DNA of 64,000 bases from Phialocephala subalpina (lineage: Eukaryota; Ascomycota; Leotiomycetes; Helotiales; Mollisiaceae). Both the position numbers and the translations under genes were made by a program. The number at the start of each line of letters is the position of its first letter. Within the stretch, counting starts at the first letter, position 1. Positions 1-12,449 of this stretch are shown piece by piece. The notes below the pieces were generated by a model. The model was not told the DNA's origin and made no database searches. It was given only the letters and a program-made list of their open reading frames with translations. Location: contig FJOG01000017.1 in the NCBI GenBank assembly GCA_900073065.1, forward strand, positions 864,149 through 928,148. The letters run 5' to 3'.

Positions 1-1241
1 TCTCCACCCCGTTGTGGAAATCATGAAATCAGGGATCTTCAAAGAGCATGAGCACTCGGCGCTCCGCGCGTTATGATTGATTCAAGGTCCGACGTTGATT
101 CAGGGTATGCGTCGCGGTGTTTCCCAAACCGTACCCAGGCGACCATTTCTGGAGCGATGCTCAAAAGGAGCAATGCTGGTTTGGCAGTGATTTGGCATCT
201 CGCATTCTCGTCGTCGTCTTTACTGGTAATGGGGGTTGACGAGATGACGATCGATTCGCTGACTGGCGGCGCCGTACCCGACGCAGATATTGGCGAGGAT
301 GGTCACCATTTCCGCTTTTTGTCCACGATTAGATCGCGGTGTGCATGTCGCAGCGCAGTATCCTCCCGAACCAGAATGCGAGCTGGTGCATCTGAGGGCG
401 ACAGGATGGCTCATCGCTGTCGGTCAAGTCACAGGCTGCTGCTGCTGCTCATGGCAGTGGCACTCCACACCCTTCCTCCTGCCTTCTCCTGGTGGTAGCA
501 TTATCAACACAGGTTGACGGCGGTCCAGCATCTTCTCCCACATCCCATAGGGCTGTTCCAGTGATAGCCTATCTGGCGGCCATTCGTCCATCTAGCGCAG
601 GTCTATTCGTGGTAACACGCTTGTGGTGTCGTAGGAAGCCTTCAATCCGTAATGCGATCACTGGTTGGTGCTGCTTTACGAGGAGGCTCCAATTTTGGGG
701 GGGGGACCCAGTTCTATTCTTAAATGCAGCAAAAAGACCCAAAATGGGACCTTGGTGCGCCGCAGGGGTGCCACAAGGTTGGGTTTCTCAGTTTCGTCAA
801 AGGAGGAGTGTGGTCGGCGTGCATGCATGAGGCTTGACGAGTCTAGTCTTCTTCAGGCCAGGACTCGAGGCGTGCAGAAAGTCGGGCCCCAGCACCGTGG
901 CTTGCATGGCACCCTGCGAACGTTGCTCGAAGGCGGCCGGGAGGGTGGGAAGCTTGCAAGGGTACATCCCTAGTCTTGTCAATCATCCAGGGTCGTGTTT
1001 GTAGCTGAGCTGGAGTGTGCAAGGATAGGAGATGGCTATGGTAAAGTCCGTATGCCTGCGGAGGATGTGTCGTCCCGCAGCAACATATATACTTCAGGTA
1101 GAACCCCCCAATTGAGGCTTCTTCAAATCCGCTTAACACCAGACTTCAAATCCTTCTTCAGTTCCCTCTTACTCTGAAGATATCTTCCTTTCTCTCGTAT
1201 CATCATACGTGATAGAGTGACGACCAGCAAACATACCCAAC
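1..1241. other. Intergenic region upstream of bZIP gene
   Basis: No gene could be supported here. Several open frames of 60-140 codons exist on both strands, but they overlap one another, are rich in Arg/Ser/Cys and resemble no family. A run of nine G residues lies at about 697-705. The last few hundred bases presumably hold the promoter and 5' leader of the bZIP gene, which has a TATA-like stretch near 1084. Confidence 0.5.
1083..1092 (+). promoter_or_regulatory. TATA-like element before bZIP gene
   Basis: The bases acatatatac lie about 150 bp before the bZIP start codon, in a stretch otherwise of mixed composition. The position fits a TATA-like core promoter element. A chance match is quite possible in this kind of DNA. 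Confidence 0.25.
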
Positions 1242-2143
1242 ATGTCCCGAGCAAGCTATTCATACTCGACTGCCACGGCGTCGAGGCATGTTACCGGCCA
1301 TGGCACCAGCAGTGCTTTCAGCAGTTCAGCAAACCCAGATGAGGATTGGACCAAGATCTCCGACTTGGCTGAGAGAAGAAGAATCCAAAACCGCATTGCT
1401 CAACGCAACTACCGTAAGTAACTCCGCGCTCTCCGAATGGGCCTATAACTGATCCCACTGCAGGCAAGAAGCTAAAGAGACGTCTCGAAGACCTCGAGAG
1501 ACGCGCTGGTTCATCTTCAGCATCTCCACCTCAGATGCACGCTGAGCTCCAACAAGAGCGCAAGGAGAATATCAAGCAATACCAGCGAAGCCCAGAAATC
1601 GTCCACAGGCAACCATCTCCCAGGATGATGCCAAATCAGTATACGCCACCAATGGAGGACAACCTCATGTTCCCATCACACTTTGAGCGCGAGGGATCTC
1701 GAACACCTCCCCTCTTTGCCTACCACACATACCCAGCTCCAGAAGACATCGTCTACCCACCATACCCACAATCTCAGCCATACCACACGGTTACCACCGC
1801 AGAGTACAGAGATTACTTGGCTCCAGTGCCAGTGACTCTCCCTTCAATGATGCATTTCAACGAGGCGATCAAACGGGAAGACGACACAATGCACCCTTTC
1901 AACATGTACAACCAGGGTCTTCCAGCTATCGACATCCACGCATCTCACGGATATGACGACTCAAATCCTCATGTAAGTAGCTTCTGAGCTCAGAACCTTA
2001 AATAGGCGGTTCCTAACATGCATCTCCAGACTCCTCCTCTCTCACATTCCTATGAGCACTCAGTCAGTTCGGAATCAGGTTACCAATACCCATCAACCCC
2101 TCTATCAATGCCTCCGTCTCCAAGAATGTTATCACAGATATGA
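1242..2143 (+). CDS. bZIP-type transcription factor with short or absent zipper
   Basis: Exons 1242-1413, 1464-1972 and 2030-2143 give 264 aa. Introns have GTAAGT donors and CAG acceptors, and the second has a CTAAC branch site. Residues about 42-72 hold the fungal bZIP basic region: N50-x-x-AQ-x-x-x-R58 (NRIAQRNYR) followed by KKLKRRLEDLERR. No leucine heptad repeat follows; the chain passes directly into Ser, Pro, Gln and Tyr-rich sequence typical of a disordered activation region. The C-terminus is PPLSHSYE...SPRMLSQI. By family it should be a nuclear DNA-binding regulator; which process it controls cannot be read from the sequence. The first exon carries the basic region and the start is the first in-frame ATG, in a good context (CCAACATGTC). 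It has no obvious functional neighbour. Confidence 0.85.
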
Positions 2144-3690
2144 GGTGTTTGGATAGTGTGATTTCCTTGCTTTTGGTATATGGAACAGAGTTCGAAGCGC
2201 TCGACACTCATTCTAGAGATGTTTTACGAAATTGGGTTTGAAAGAAAGGAATGAAAGCATGGCAGTCTGGTGTTCTTTGCTTTTACTTGTTCTCTTGGTT
2301 TGGAAATCGTTTGGATTTCTGCTGTAAATACCCGCCGCAGATTGCAGAGCTCGAACCCTTGGTTGATTTTCGAGGAATGAAAACTGAACAATACACTTCA
2401 TACTTCCCATCTTTTTTTGCTGTGAAACACCATCCAATCTCTTGACATGTTGACCCAAACTTCCTCCAACATTTTGGGCAGTCTCATGACTCCTGGGATC
2501 AAAAGTATGTTGCGCCTCCGACGTCAACAATTCAAACACGAGACGGAAACTTCGCAAAATTCCCAGATCTGTCAACAAATCCCTCAAATTTTCGTGTCTT
2601 CCGCGTACAAACTTTCCGCCTGCTCCGTACGAAGGTAGCAACTCGTAGCCTTGCGTCACTTTGCGGCATGTGCGGCAGGGGCCACGCATTCTCGCAGCAG
2701 AACAACTCTCCGAGCACCGGTCGGTCCCATGATCGATCGAAGATTCTCAGGAACGAATGGTAGCTCACAGCGATCCCGTTACTTCCATCACGTAAATATT
2801 CTGGTTACAGCCTCAAAATCCGGTATTTCCAGTAGGAAAGTTTCGAGTCAATTGTTGACTCGTTGGTCGTCGCGACGGACGGCCAGATCCGATCTCAGTA
2901 AGGTAGTCTAAAAAGGCAAATAGCCATTACGGCGTGCGTAAAACCAATGAACCCGAACCTGATAGCGCTGGCGCCCGCGCAGGACTGATCCTCCAGGCCA
3001 CAGCCTGTTGTAGGAATCCGAGCAAGGAGCACAGCCGCTTAATTAGTATATTTGGAAACGAGATGGATCGTTACTTTCATCCTCGGTCAAATTGAGGTGG
3101 CGGAGACGAGACGAGGCGGACAGCGTTAGGGCCTGGGGGTTAATTGTTTGTTTGGTGGAGCTCTGAACATGGAAAACAGGAGTCGAAATGATTGGGATAA
3201 AGGACGAAAAAACACGGTCGCGGAGAAGTCCCAATCCATAGGTATTAACCGAGTAAACGCTACTTAAGCGCGAGGCTGACATAAGGCTGAACGCCAAGCC
3301 GCCAACGATAGTGAAGTCATCACCAAAAATTCACTTCATGCTTACTTTGAGGCTCGACGACTTGGAGAGCAGCAGGCAATTGTTGTTCGACATCAATCCA
3401 TCAGGTCTGCTTAGCATACGCTCCTCAAACAATCGAGAAGGTGAGATCGTATCGCGCGACGCCAGCGAGGTTTCCTTCGAGAAGATCCAAGACATTGTCA
3501 ACAGGCTCCTGAGGCTGTACTGTACATCTGGTCATCTGGTCACCGCAGACAAAAAGGAACATCGGTCTCCATTGTCCTTCGTCTACGGGGCCATTTGAGA
3601 TCTTCGTGGCTTGAACTTCTACCCAGTTTAATAGATTTTCTTTTTCCAATTATCTTCACCCTGCAAAGTGCAGTCAATTTTCTTCCCCCC
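2144..3690. other. Intergenic region
   Basis: This holds the 3' end of the bZIP transcript and the promoter of the CIA30-domain gene. A 158-codon ATG-initiated frame lies antisense at 2213-2689, but its composition is not protein-like and it matches no family. A frame starting at an ATG near 3338 and ending at 3598 lies just before the CIA30 gene and might at most be an upstream ORF. I see no RNA gene or mobile element. Confidence 0.4.
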
Positions 3691-4511
3691 ATGACTTCTA
3701 TCCACACAATCTCCCTGTTTGACGGGGATAAGTAAGTATCCTGGGTCATCTCTCATCCTGAAATATGCTAACATACCACAGGCCTTGGTCACCTCTCGAC
3801 TGGACCAGTAGTGACGACCGCGTTCGAGGAGGCTCATCATATTCAGAGCTCGCCTGCAGTCCCTTCTCTCCCACAGCCATTTTTAAAGGCAATCTCGACA
3901 TCGAAACACTAGGCGGCGCTGGCTTTGCATCACAACGGACCACAGGAGAAGGCCGGAATTGGGACCTATCGAAATATGATGGCATGGTGCTAGACATCGA
4001 GAAGGCGGACGAAATGCAATACACTCTTATACTGAAGGGTGAATTGCTGCCCAAAAGTCCTAATGGCAGAGAGCAAAGCACTATTAGCTGGGAGTACGAC
4101 TTCAAGGCAGACAAGGAGGGAGAAAAGGTCTACGTTCAGTGGGAGGAGTTCAAAGCTACGTATCGAGGAAGGGAGAAGAAAGATGCTAAGCCATTGGATC
4201 TGAAGCATGTCAAGAGAATCAGTCTAATGATGAGAAGGTATAAATAGCTAGCCTCCACACAAAAGTACTCTGCCAACATCAATAGTTTCTTCGGTACTCA
4301 GAAGGGAGACTTCTCCTTATCTATTAGGTCGATATCGACATTCCACAAGTCGGCCGACGCTTGTGAATATCACGACAACCCGAACGAGACTTCCATGTCC
4401 CGACCCGGCAACCAGCCGCTTGACGATGAAGATGGGCGACGGACATTGATCGGGCAAGACCAAGGTTGGTTTGGCTGGTTGTTTCGACTCTATACGAGTA
4501 ACATCTATTAG
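3691..4511 (+). CDS. CIA30-domain protein (complex I intermediate-associated protein 30 family)
   Basis: Exons 3691-3731, 3782-4237 and 4286-4511 give 240 aa. The protein begins with a short leader (MTSIHTISLFDGDK) and then shows CIA30-domain features: W...RGGSS at residues about 20-32, the GGAGFASQ strand, a WDLSKYDGMVLDI segment, a buried YDFKA strand, and the closing ISLMMRRSFFGTQKGDFSLSI block, which is assembled exactly across intron 2. CIA30 (NDUFAF1) proteins help assemble the membrane arm of mitochondrial complex I; many fungi also carry shorter CIA30-domain paralogs of unknown role. There is no clear mitochondrial presequence, so a non-mitochondrial paralog is possible. The acidic C-terminus after the domain (DEDGRRTLIGQD, then a Trp/Phe-rich end) is poorly characterised. 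Splice phases and domain continuity support the model strongly. Confidence 0.85.
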
Positions 4512-7500
4512 GCGCGCATTGTTCAATCAAAGAAATGGGTAATACCCGATATCATGGCGTTAAGTCAGAGCATTATCCCAATGTATAGCATCACGAAGTC
4601 CACGAATGGAAATATGATGCGCCACGTTCAAATGAAGTTTCCGACCTCGAAACCCAATATCAAACTAACCTGGTGTCGCGCCCCCTGAAAGCCCTCGACC
4701 GCTCTCGTATCCAAGCCCTGCAATCACGATGCGGCACCACAACCCTCGTCACACAGCATAAAGAGAACCTTTCAACTTTTCATTGCTCCGTTCGTGCAAG
4801 ACCCTGCAACCTTCAGCCTTGATACAACTTTCAAAACACCAGCCATCGCTTCTTCGAGAAGTCGTGCACGGCACTCATGACTGTAGTCGCATGTTCCTCG
4901 CATATGCAAGCCACCAAAACCGTTCCCTCCCCTTTTTTGCTTTGACGCGTTCGTGCAGTTTGTTCCTCCGCAGTTCCGCCCGCCAAAAGTCCGCAGATCT
5001 CCACCGCCGAGGCAGGCCGTATCTGTGAACACATAATCAACCTCGAATTCAATTTCTTGTAAGCGGGTTCTCTATTGTTCCATAATTCCATTTGACAAAC
5101 GAAAATTACTATTCACACATGCAGCATAGCATCTGATGCTTAGTTCTGATACATGACCAAGCATCGTCAACAAGTTTGCCAACCCCAGCTTCTTACCCTT
5201 CTCATACACATCTTGATGTGGGTGATGGTCATCTCCCCGTGCTTACAATATCATTGCCGAAGTCTTCGACCCCAAGCTCAAGCTCGAGCTTGAGCTCCAG
5301 CCAGCATGCAGTTCAATACGCATACGCATCACAGCGACACGCATACTACACAGCCCTATAACCCCCCCATCTTGCCCCTCCTCTCACGATCACACCCAAG
5401 ACCGGCATATCCGAAAAGCTAACGACAATGACACCCTCCCACATCGCCAATCTACCAGCTCCTATATTCGACTGGTACGATCGGTCCAATACACATCCTC
5501 TTCTTTCCTGGACCATTTCCCAAGCTGGAAGATTGACTGCACCTGACACCTCCATTCTCTACCCATGCATATCCCATCGTTCCGAATTCGTCGAGTTCAC
5601 GAACCCGAGACAAAAGGTACGTACCTTCACCGACTCTCTTTTTATCCCTTGTCGATTCATACATGGCTATCATACCAAAATATGGTAATTAGGCACCGGT
5701 TTGAAGTGTGACATGGAAGTAAAGTTCCTTCAACGCCTTTACCCAAATATGGTCAATATCACGGACATATGAAATGGGGGCCAAATGCAAAGCCATCCCT
5801 CGCGGCCGATTGACTCAGCAAGCGCACTTTGAGTCAGCGACTTCCTATTTTCGATTCATCTGTACTATGCTTTCTTTTCCTCTTATCTCGCCGACAAGAT
5901 TTTTCATCTGAAGTTATCGGACTCGCTTGACTTCAGCTCGGGATTTGGAAGGGCTGAAGAATTGAGGCTCTCGGGCATTTGTCATCGCATCGGGATTTGG
6001 GGTTTTTGTTTATTGGGACGTGGTGGGATGGGCGTCAAGGGGAAGGAAGCATATACTAGATTAGGAACGTAGGCTACCCTTTCGGGTTTCATCGGCCGTA
6101 TGAACGCGGGGATAAGGTAAATCCAAGCCCAATTGTTATTTGCATTTTCCATTTTTGAATCGTAGAAGGGCGTTTGGAATTATTTCATGAATCGTTTTTT
6201 TGGTTCTGTCTGGATCGGGTAGCAAAAGGAGCGCTCGAGTAGAATGGAGGACACAAAGCAGCGAGCGGAGAGGATGGCACGTGCCAGCAGCAAGTCTAGA
6301 ACTTTTCCTTCGAGACCCGAACTGAGATACCCGCATACTCGTATTGGAGCATCAACTCAAGTGGCTTGATTGTCCGACCGGGAGAACACTCGAAGGTTGT
6401 TTCGTCGTCCAAAGTATGAAGGGTCTCCCGGATGTCCTGCGTTTTCCCCAGATGTCCTCCCATTGCGCCAGCTTCTCTCCTAGCTTCTTTTTCTCGCGAT
6501 TCGAGAACCCCTTGTACAACTTGACATAGCATCTATGGTTGCAACTTGTATTCAAATAATCAGGTAGTCCCAATGCGTTGGCAATTTTCACCTCAAGCAC
6601 TTTGATACTTTGGTGCTTTACAGTTTGGGGAAGTCGATGACCATCGGGGTAGCACCAACGTTCTCAGCTATAATCACTCCATTGGAAGCTCCACCTACTT
6701 CTGTACTTCGTTTTGAGCAAGCATCTCCATGCTTGTGCAGATCCGACTATACTTGTGAACACAGTACGGAGTATTCTCGTCATTTTTCCAGGTGTATTTT
6801 CCTAGTAGCTTTCCCAGAGAGTATTCAGTAGGACACGGCGACATTTTGGCAAGCAACGGTGTGCCTAAAGTGGAAGTCAGTAGATGGGAAAAGAGCAATG
6901 GAATTCCCTCGCCGGCTACGAAACCACAGTGTGTCCTTTCTAAACGCGAATTCCCGGGAAGGTGCGCAAAGTGTGTCGCGCATCCACCTCAAGTCTTCAC
7001 TGTACTATACTGGTACCTAGGTTGTATCTCTCCAAGACTTGAAGTTGCATGATTGCGTGTGGCCAGGACTCATTATTTGTATACTGTAGGGTCCCGGGAT
7101 TTGTTTTCGATGTGGATGGGTTTGGCTTTTAGCCTTCACTCCATATCATCTTCCTCTCCCATCCCCTCCTCACCAGAGATTTCAAAGACAAAGGAACGTT
7201 CTGTGCATCTGAAAACGCTCCCCTCGATCTTCTTATGTTCCACCTAAACAACCGCAGCTTGATTCGAAAGCTTCAGAACTCTTTTCCAAGTTTCTAATAC
7301 CAAGTTGTGGGATAGCGGGGCAGCATATCACAGTTCATTTGTTGTAAAGGAAGGTTTTGATGGAAATATTTGACTGTTTCTTTCACTCCATTTATGTGCT
7401 GCATTCTGGAGGATATCTGGGTGCTGCTTGCATGGTTGAGGGGCAATTGTACCAGCAGAGTTTCTCAGACTCAATGGTGCAGAACGCTTGTGATCGAGAA

Positions 7501-7597
7501 CTGGACGTCGCTTCCTCTTGTGGTGCAACTAGGTCCAAACCCGCCCAACACCTTCCTCACAACCTTCACTTCCTTCCAATATCAACACATCTCCTTC
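4512..7597. other. Gene-poor intergenic region
   Basis: About 3 kb without a supportable gene. The longest frames (70-86 codons, for example 5428-5688 plus) show no recognisable domain or credible exon partners. Features seen are a perfect 22-bp palindrome at 5275-5296 and pyrimidine-rich stretches. A short unrecognised gene cannot be excluded. Confidence 0.4.
5275..5296. repeat. Perfect 22-bp palindrome
   Basis: AGCTCAAGCTC is followed directly by its reverse complement GAGCTTGAGCT with no spacer. It is built from repeated AGCTC/GAGCT units, so it may come from a simple repeat or be a binding site for a dimeric protein. Nothing around it decides between these. Confidence 0.6.
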
Positions 7598-7784
7598 CCA
7601 GAAAAGCGGCTCTCTCGCACTACACCTTCTTGCCGGTGTACCCACCTTATATTCTCCTTCTCCCCCTAGAAAAAAAGCTTTTTCCTTTCCCTTCCTTTTG
7701 ATTTCTTGTTTTCTAAGGGGAGAAGAAGAATATAAGGTGGGCACACCGGCAAGAAGGTGTAGTGCGAGAGAGCTGCTTTTCCGG
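7598..7784. repeat. Long inverted repeat (hairpin), about 76-bp arms and 35-bp loop
   Basis: The left arm 7598-7673 (starts ccagaaaagcggctctctcg) is the reverse complement of the right arm 7709-7784 (ends gctgcttttccgg) apart from about five differences. Those I checked are transitions, so an RNA copy could still pair there through G-U wobble. The loop is pyrimidine-rich. Possible origins are a MITE or foldback element, or a small-RNA precursor locus. No coding sequence or flanking gene explains it. Confidence 0.85.
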
Positions 7785-9203
7785 TAAAATTCATTCTTGC
7801 TTGCATCCGTGAGTCGAATAACTGACTCGGAATAAAGGTTGGGTGTGACTTGTTGACGTGGTGATGAATGGTGCTTCAGCAGTCAGGTCAAGCATTGGGC
7901 GAGACGTCTGAACGCGTAGCGTCGACGGTGGTACTCCCATAACATTCCGAATGATGTTCAATTGCCAAGGCTGTTTTAATCGATCTTCCAAAGTGCGTTG
8001 GTGCAGATAAGATATGGTACCCTCCTCACCAGTTCACCACAATACATCAACTACACAAGTGGCAACCAAAAATTATAGCATGAAAACAATCTTTCGAGCT
8101 TCTAGATTCCTAAGCATTCACCTGATAGCACGCATCTTCGTTTTCATGGAGTTTCGACGTGTCGTGCCCTCACTCGAGGACAACTTGCAAATAATACCTA
8201 TCGGGAAGGAGTCTCGATGCCACCTTCCTATCGAAATCACACAACACTACTCTCGAGAACAAGTCAAGGATGAGGCTGAGGGCAAGGACGAGGACAGAGG
8301 TAGTACCTCCTTTCCAAATTTCATCTCTGTTGCAACTTGAGGAGTGCCACTCGCTGTCATCCAGGTTCGAGAGTGGTGGTGCATCATCCACTGCACAAAT
8401 CTTATACATCCTTCAAGTCGCTCGCAACCTCACAACACTAAAAGTCTAGCTGAGGTCTGCTCCAATGCGCTATATTTCCGTATGGTGCTTCTGGTCGAAG
8501 GTGTACGATCGTAAACATGCAAGTGAAGAGCGTGTGTAAGTGTTCTCGAGGCAGTAGCTGCCCAACAGATCACACCTATGCTGTGCCAGAGAGATAAACG
8601 CCGTTCGGCTACTATCATTGCTCGGTTATCAGTCTGTTGGAGTTCCCCATATGTTTCCTTGATCCTTAGAGACTGCTAGAACCATTTGGATCCTGGATAG
8701 AGGGCGACTTTTTAGCTTTGGCTACCACGGGTTCACTCCGGGAGCTATTACCTTTCTAGAGAGGTCGACTTTCTCACAATTTCCATGGATGAACCTACCC
8801 TTCACGATGGATTGGCCATGGTCCTAGCCACGTACGTTGTAATCTTTGAATTTTTGCCGATAGGGGAAATTTTAGTACTTGATGTCGCTATTGAAGATCG
8901 GGTGACTATACTTATGGAGGTAAGGGCCACTCCAACGTAGTATAATTCGTCACTTTGAGCCAAGCAATCTAAAAGCCATGGATCATCGCAATCGCAAATA
9001 AGAGGCTACTCCAAATTCCAAGCTCCGCCATCATCAAGCCCGGTATCAGTCATTCTAATGTGTCACGCCACGAGATGCAACTTGATCTCTACGATCCGAT
9101 ATGTGATCAAGTACCTAACTCAAAGAGCAATCATCTGAAGTTCGACAGGATAGAAACAACAATAAGTGGGCACTAGGCTGTCCGAAGGCTGTCCGCTAGA
9201 TGT

Positions 9204-9570
9204 AGATACGCAACGAAACTTGATCAATGTACCAAAATGCAAGGGACGTTGACGAAATTTCGTTGCACATCTGGACCCTAACGCTACAAGTTCTGCTACT
9301 TTCAATTGTCTGGCTTGTCAGTGAATGTCTAGACGTTGAAGCAGGTGGCTGCCGCTATGCGCCCCAGATATGCAACGAAACTTGATCAAAGCCTGTAGTC
9401 GACAGGACAATCTCAAAGTTTTGTTGCACTTCTCGTTGGCGCGCTATGGTCTCGAAAGTACCAACTGCGAAGGACATTGATGAAGTTTTGTTGCGTATCT
9501 GGCAGCTGTCGCTAGAATTCAAAGTACCAAATAGAAGGGACAATGACGAACTTTCGTTGAGCATCTCATG
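9204..9570. repeat. Cluster of degenerate inverted and direct repeats
   Basis: A unit close to ttgatgaagttttgttgcgt followed by atctgg occurs in forward orientation at about 9249-9274, 9411-9435 (poor), 9477-9502 and 9543-9568, and inverted at about 9204-9226 and 9366-9389. Three of the forward copies are preceded by agtaccaa-like and aggac-like sequence, so the true unit is roughly 46 bp. Most differences are transitions. This fits a decayed foldback or MITE-like array altered by RIP. Confidence 0.65.
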
Positions 9571-10454
9571 CGTCCCCGTCAAAGACCAGGCTACCTGTTT
9601 GGTTTCGCTTGTGAGTGAAGGTGAATGTCTAGACGTGAACATGTATCACAAAGCTGTCCGGACTGAGTTAGGGTCTGGACGCAACATGCAGAGTACAAAG
9701 AGTAGGTAGGTATTAGAGAAAAAGGTATGTACGGCTTGAAAGGAGTCAAGGTGGAGGAGGATAAGTGAAAAGAGTACTTGACTTGAGATGCCATAAGGAA
9801 GAAAAATGCGAGTTTAGCTCTTTGCATCGCACTCACACTTCAAGCTACGAGAACCCTCCAAGTCTCAGTCGATCAGTTGGACATAGACATATTGACATCG
9901 TGACGCAGGTTCCTGAAGGTTGGTTTAGTAGATTTGAGAACCGATTTCTAGTAGTGGAGGGATCCAAAAGGTCTGTGCATGTTAGAGCAAGTGGATCTGA
10001 AGGAAGTTGTGAGGTTCAAGGATCCACCATTAGGTTGGGATGCCAGAATGTTAGGTATTGAAGTGTAAGGCAGGATTGTCTATCGATCGAGGAAACAAGG
10101 CAGGAGATGCCGATAGCTTGTGGAATGATTCAACTTGAAGATGTGTCAAGAATTGATCGAAGAAGGCAGCAACGTACCGGAATGTAGATCTGATTTTGCA
10201 GGGTACTGACGTCGGGTTGATGGAGCCTACTTCTTCCAACGAAAGCGGTATTGTTCACTGGAAACAGCTCCTGTGCGTTTCGAAAGTGTCGTTACTGACA
10301 GCTTACTTCATTAGGAAAATCAACACCCCCATGCAGCAGGAAAAAGCACGCTACTTAGACCTCTCAACCGCAGAAAGGTGTTTCGAAGAACCCCGGAATG
10401 CAAAATGTGATATATCATATTTGACGAAATCAGTGCTCAGAGATTGTAGGAGGC

Positions 10455-10641
10455 GCAACGAAGGAGGACGATGCTCTTGCTTAGCGAGAGGAACTCAAAA
10501 GAGCTCATGTGAATGTTAGGCTTGAAGTCTCTGATAGTGATGAAGATGTTGATTCGCAAACAAAAGCCGATCGCAAGAGGTTCATTGGGATTTCTTTGTG
10601 GGGGAGACCATCTAAGCCTTGCTATCACGGCCCTGATTCCT
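10455..10641 (+). pseudogene. Possible coding relic of unknown protein
   Basis: One frame reads ATKEDDALA, a TAG stop at 10482-10484, then a protein-like stretch containing REELKRAHVNVRLEVSDSDE and DRKRFIGISLWGRP before a final stop. The composition (charged, with an acidic Ser-Asp-Glu run) is more protein-like than the surrounding frames. A single C-to-T change from CAG could have created the TAG. No family is recognised; a fragment of a lost gene or mobile element is possible, and chance is not excluded. Confidence 0.22.
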
Positions 10642-12449
10642 GATCTTGCTCCTTCGCATCGTGGAGATCTCTAACGTCAATGTCGGAAAGATCCATCCTA
10701 CTCTATTGTCGGGATAGATGATAGCGAAAACATATGTCGCCTTGCGGTAAAAAAGCTTTCGAGTGGAGGTCAAGCGGTAGATGAAGTCCGTTGTGCGACA
10801 CATCCATCGAGTAGTCTCAGCCATGCGTGGTCATCTCGCAGTAGAAGGTCGGAGTTGAACTCCTATCTGAGGTAGAAAGGCGAGACTCGGCGAGACTCAG
10901 CGAGAAGGGGGTTCATGTTCGGTGAAAAGCTGCTGAAGAAGCGATCGCAAACAGGTAAAAGTTCGAGGCAGACGAAGAAGGTGGATGAAGTGATAGTTGG
11001 AAGCGAAGCTGGGGCAAAATAGCTCTCTGCTAACGATGCTGCGAGTGGGATCAGATGTAGTATACTTGTCAATGCCAAAGATATCTTTACTTTAAATAAA
11101 TTGAGGCAGCACTTGAAATATTGGCTGCTCTCAAGGTAGGTATTGGTACTCGCAGAGGAGTCTAAATAAGCTCAGCTATCATGTCCTTGTACTAAGTGGA
11201 GACAGCCACAACATATTGCATGCGTGAGTAGACATCAAACTGAGTGTCGCTCTCTGTCTCTGATATCGTCGCACAGAAGTCTCGATATTTGCTTCGCTGA
11301 GATATAGATCATGAGGCATTTCTTGAGCGGGTCCTTCGGGTTCAAATAGAAGTCTCAGCCCAATCGCAGAAAGCAGTTGCAAATGAAACATCTCAATCTT
11401 TACTCGTTCACGCCCAACATGACATCGATGCCCATTCTGATATGATAGGCACGAGGCTCTTCGTTGCGTTCCCATAGGCCAGCTTATGGATAGCCTTCTC
11501 AAAAGCACTGCCTTGCATTGTGCTTTTTTCCAGCGACAGTAAGGAGACAGTTGTACTTGTGTCATTGTATCACCTTCTTATCTCTGTAAAGGCTTGTGAA
11601 AATTCCAGTCTATGCAGACTATGCAGACTATGCGTATAAAAGAGCGCCATGGACCAATGCAATGGAAACGACGGCTGAGATGGAAGTGGATTTGAGCCGT
11701 CTCTCTATAAAAAGAGATACCGTGGCTGAATGAGAACACACTTGTGCTCCCATCTTATAACAGATGACATGCTCCAAGCCTCTGACAAGTCCTCAGGCGC
11801 TCTTTAGCCAAGCCAGCATGGGGATGTGGGCGCACCCATCTCCTGCGACTTCTCGTTGAAGGAGTGCCTCTCGAATGGTGGCTTTCGGTCTCATGATGCA
11901 GAGACCACCTGTGACTTTCACCAACATGCTCAAAAATCACTCACCTCTTTCGCCATGCCACTCGCGGACTCCACATGATATATGACTGAAGTTGGATGGC
12001 TGAGGATGGTGGTTGTGGCCTCTGCTTCGACTCGCATGCCCCGAAGCTAGCCTCCAATAGGCGCTAGACCGAGCTCTGGAACCTTGCCAGTGCATTTTCC
12101 CAGGGTTCCATTCCTCTGTTTCTTCCCCGCCACAGCCGCAAACGCTCCCTCTGCTCCACACTCTCCAGCCATCTTTGGTGCATCTTCTGGGCCCAGTCAG
12201 CGCCGCACCTGCTCACGAACTGCCAAGCGCGAAGGGCAGCTCTCACCGTACCGTCCAGACTTCTTTCGGTGGCGTCTTGCGTCCCGTCTCTTCTCCACAT
12301 GCGAGGATTCCTCGTACTCCCACCCCACCATGTTGCTCTCTTCTCTCCTCCCTTCCTCCTCCTACATAAACACAGCCGGTCACTCTCTCCTCGTTAATCG
12401 GCGTGACTATTGATCGTCGTTACACAGGGCGACCGCGACATCTACCATC

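Larger units (their letters stand above)
7785..12449. other. Gene-poor region with degenerate repeats
   Basis: About 4.7 kb without a convincing gene. It contains a nest of degenerate inverted and direct repeats (9204-9570), a repeated gtgaatgtctagacgt segment near 9320 and 9618, a possible coding relic near 10455-10641, a short triplicated tatgcagac run near 11605-11635 and CT-rich sequence just before the antiporter gene. Frames of 80-130 codons are present on both strands, but none shows a domain. The region looks like decayed repetitive DNA followed by the antiporter promoter. Confidence 0.45.

Noticed and set aside
2213..2689. 158-codon ATG-initiated frame antisense to the bZIP 3' end
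   Set aside because: Irregular composition, no domain, overlaps the likely 3' UTR, and no splice partners.
3338..3598. Frame of about 86 codons just before the CIA30 gene
   Set aside because: No family resemblance; at best an upstream ORF in the leader, so not called as a gene.
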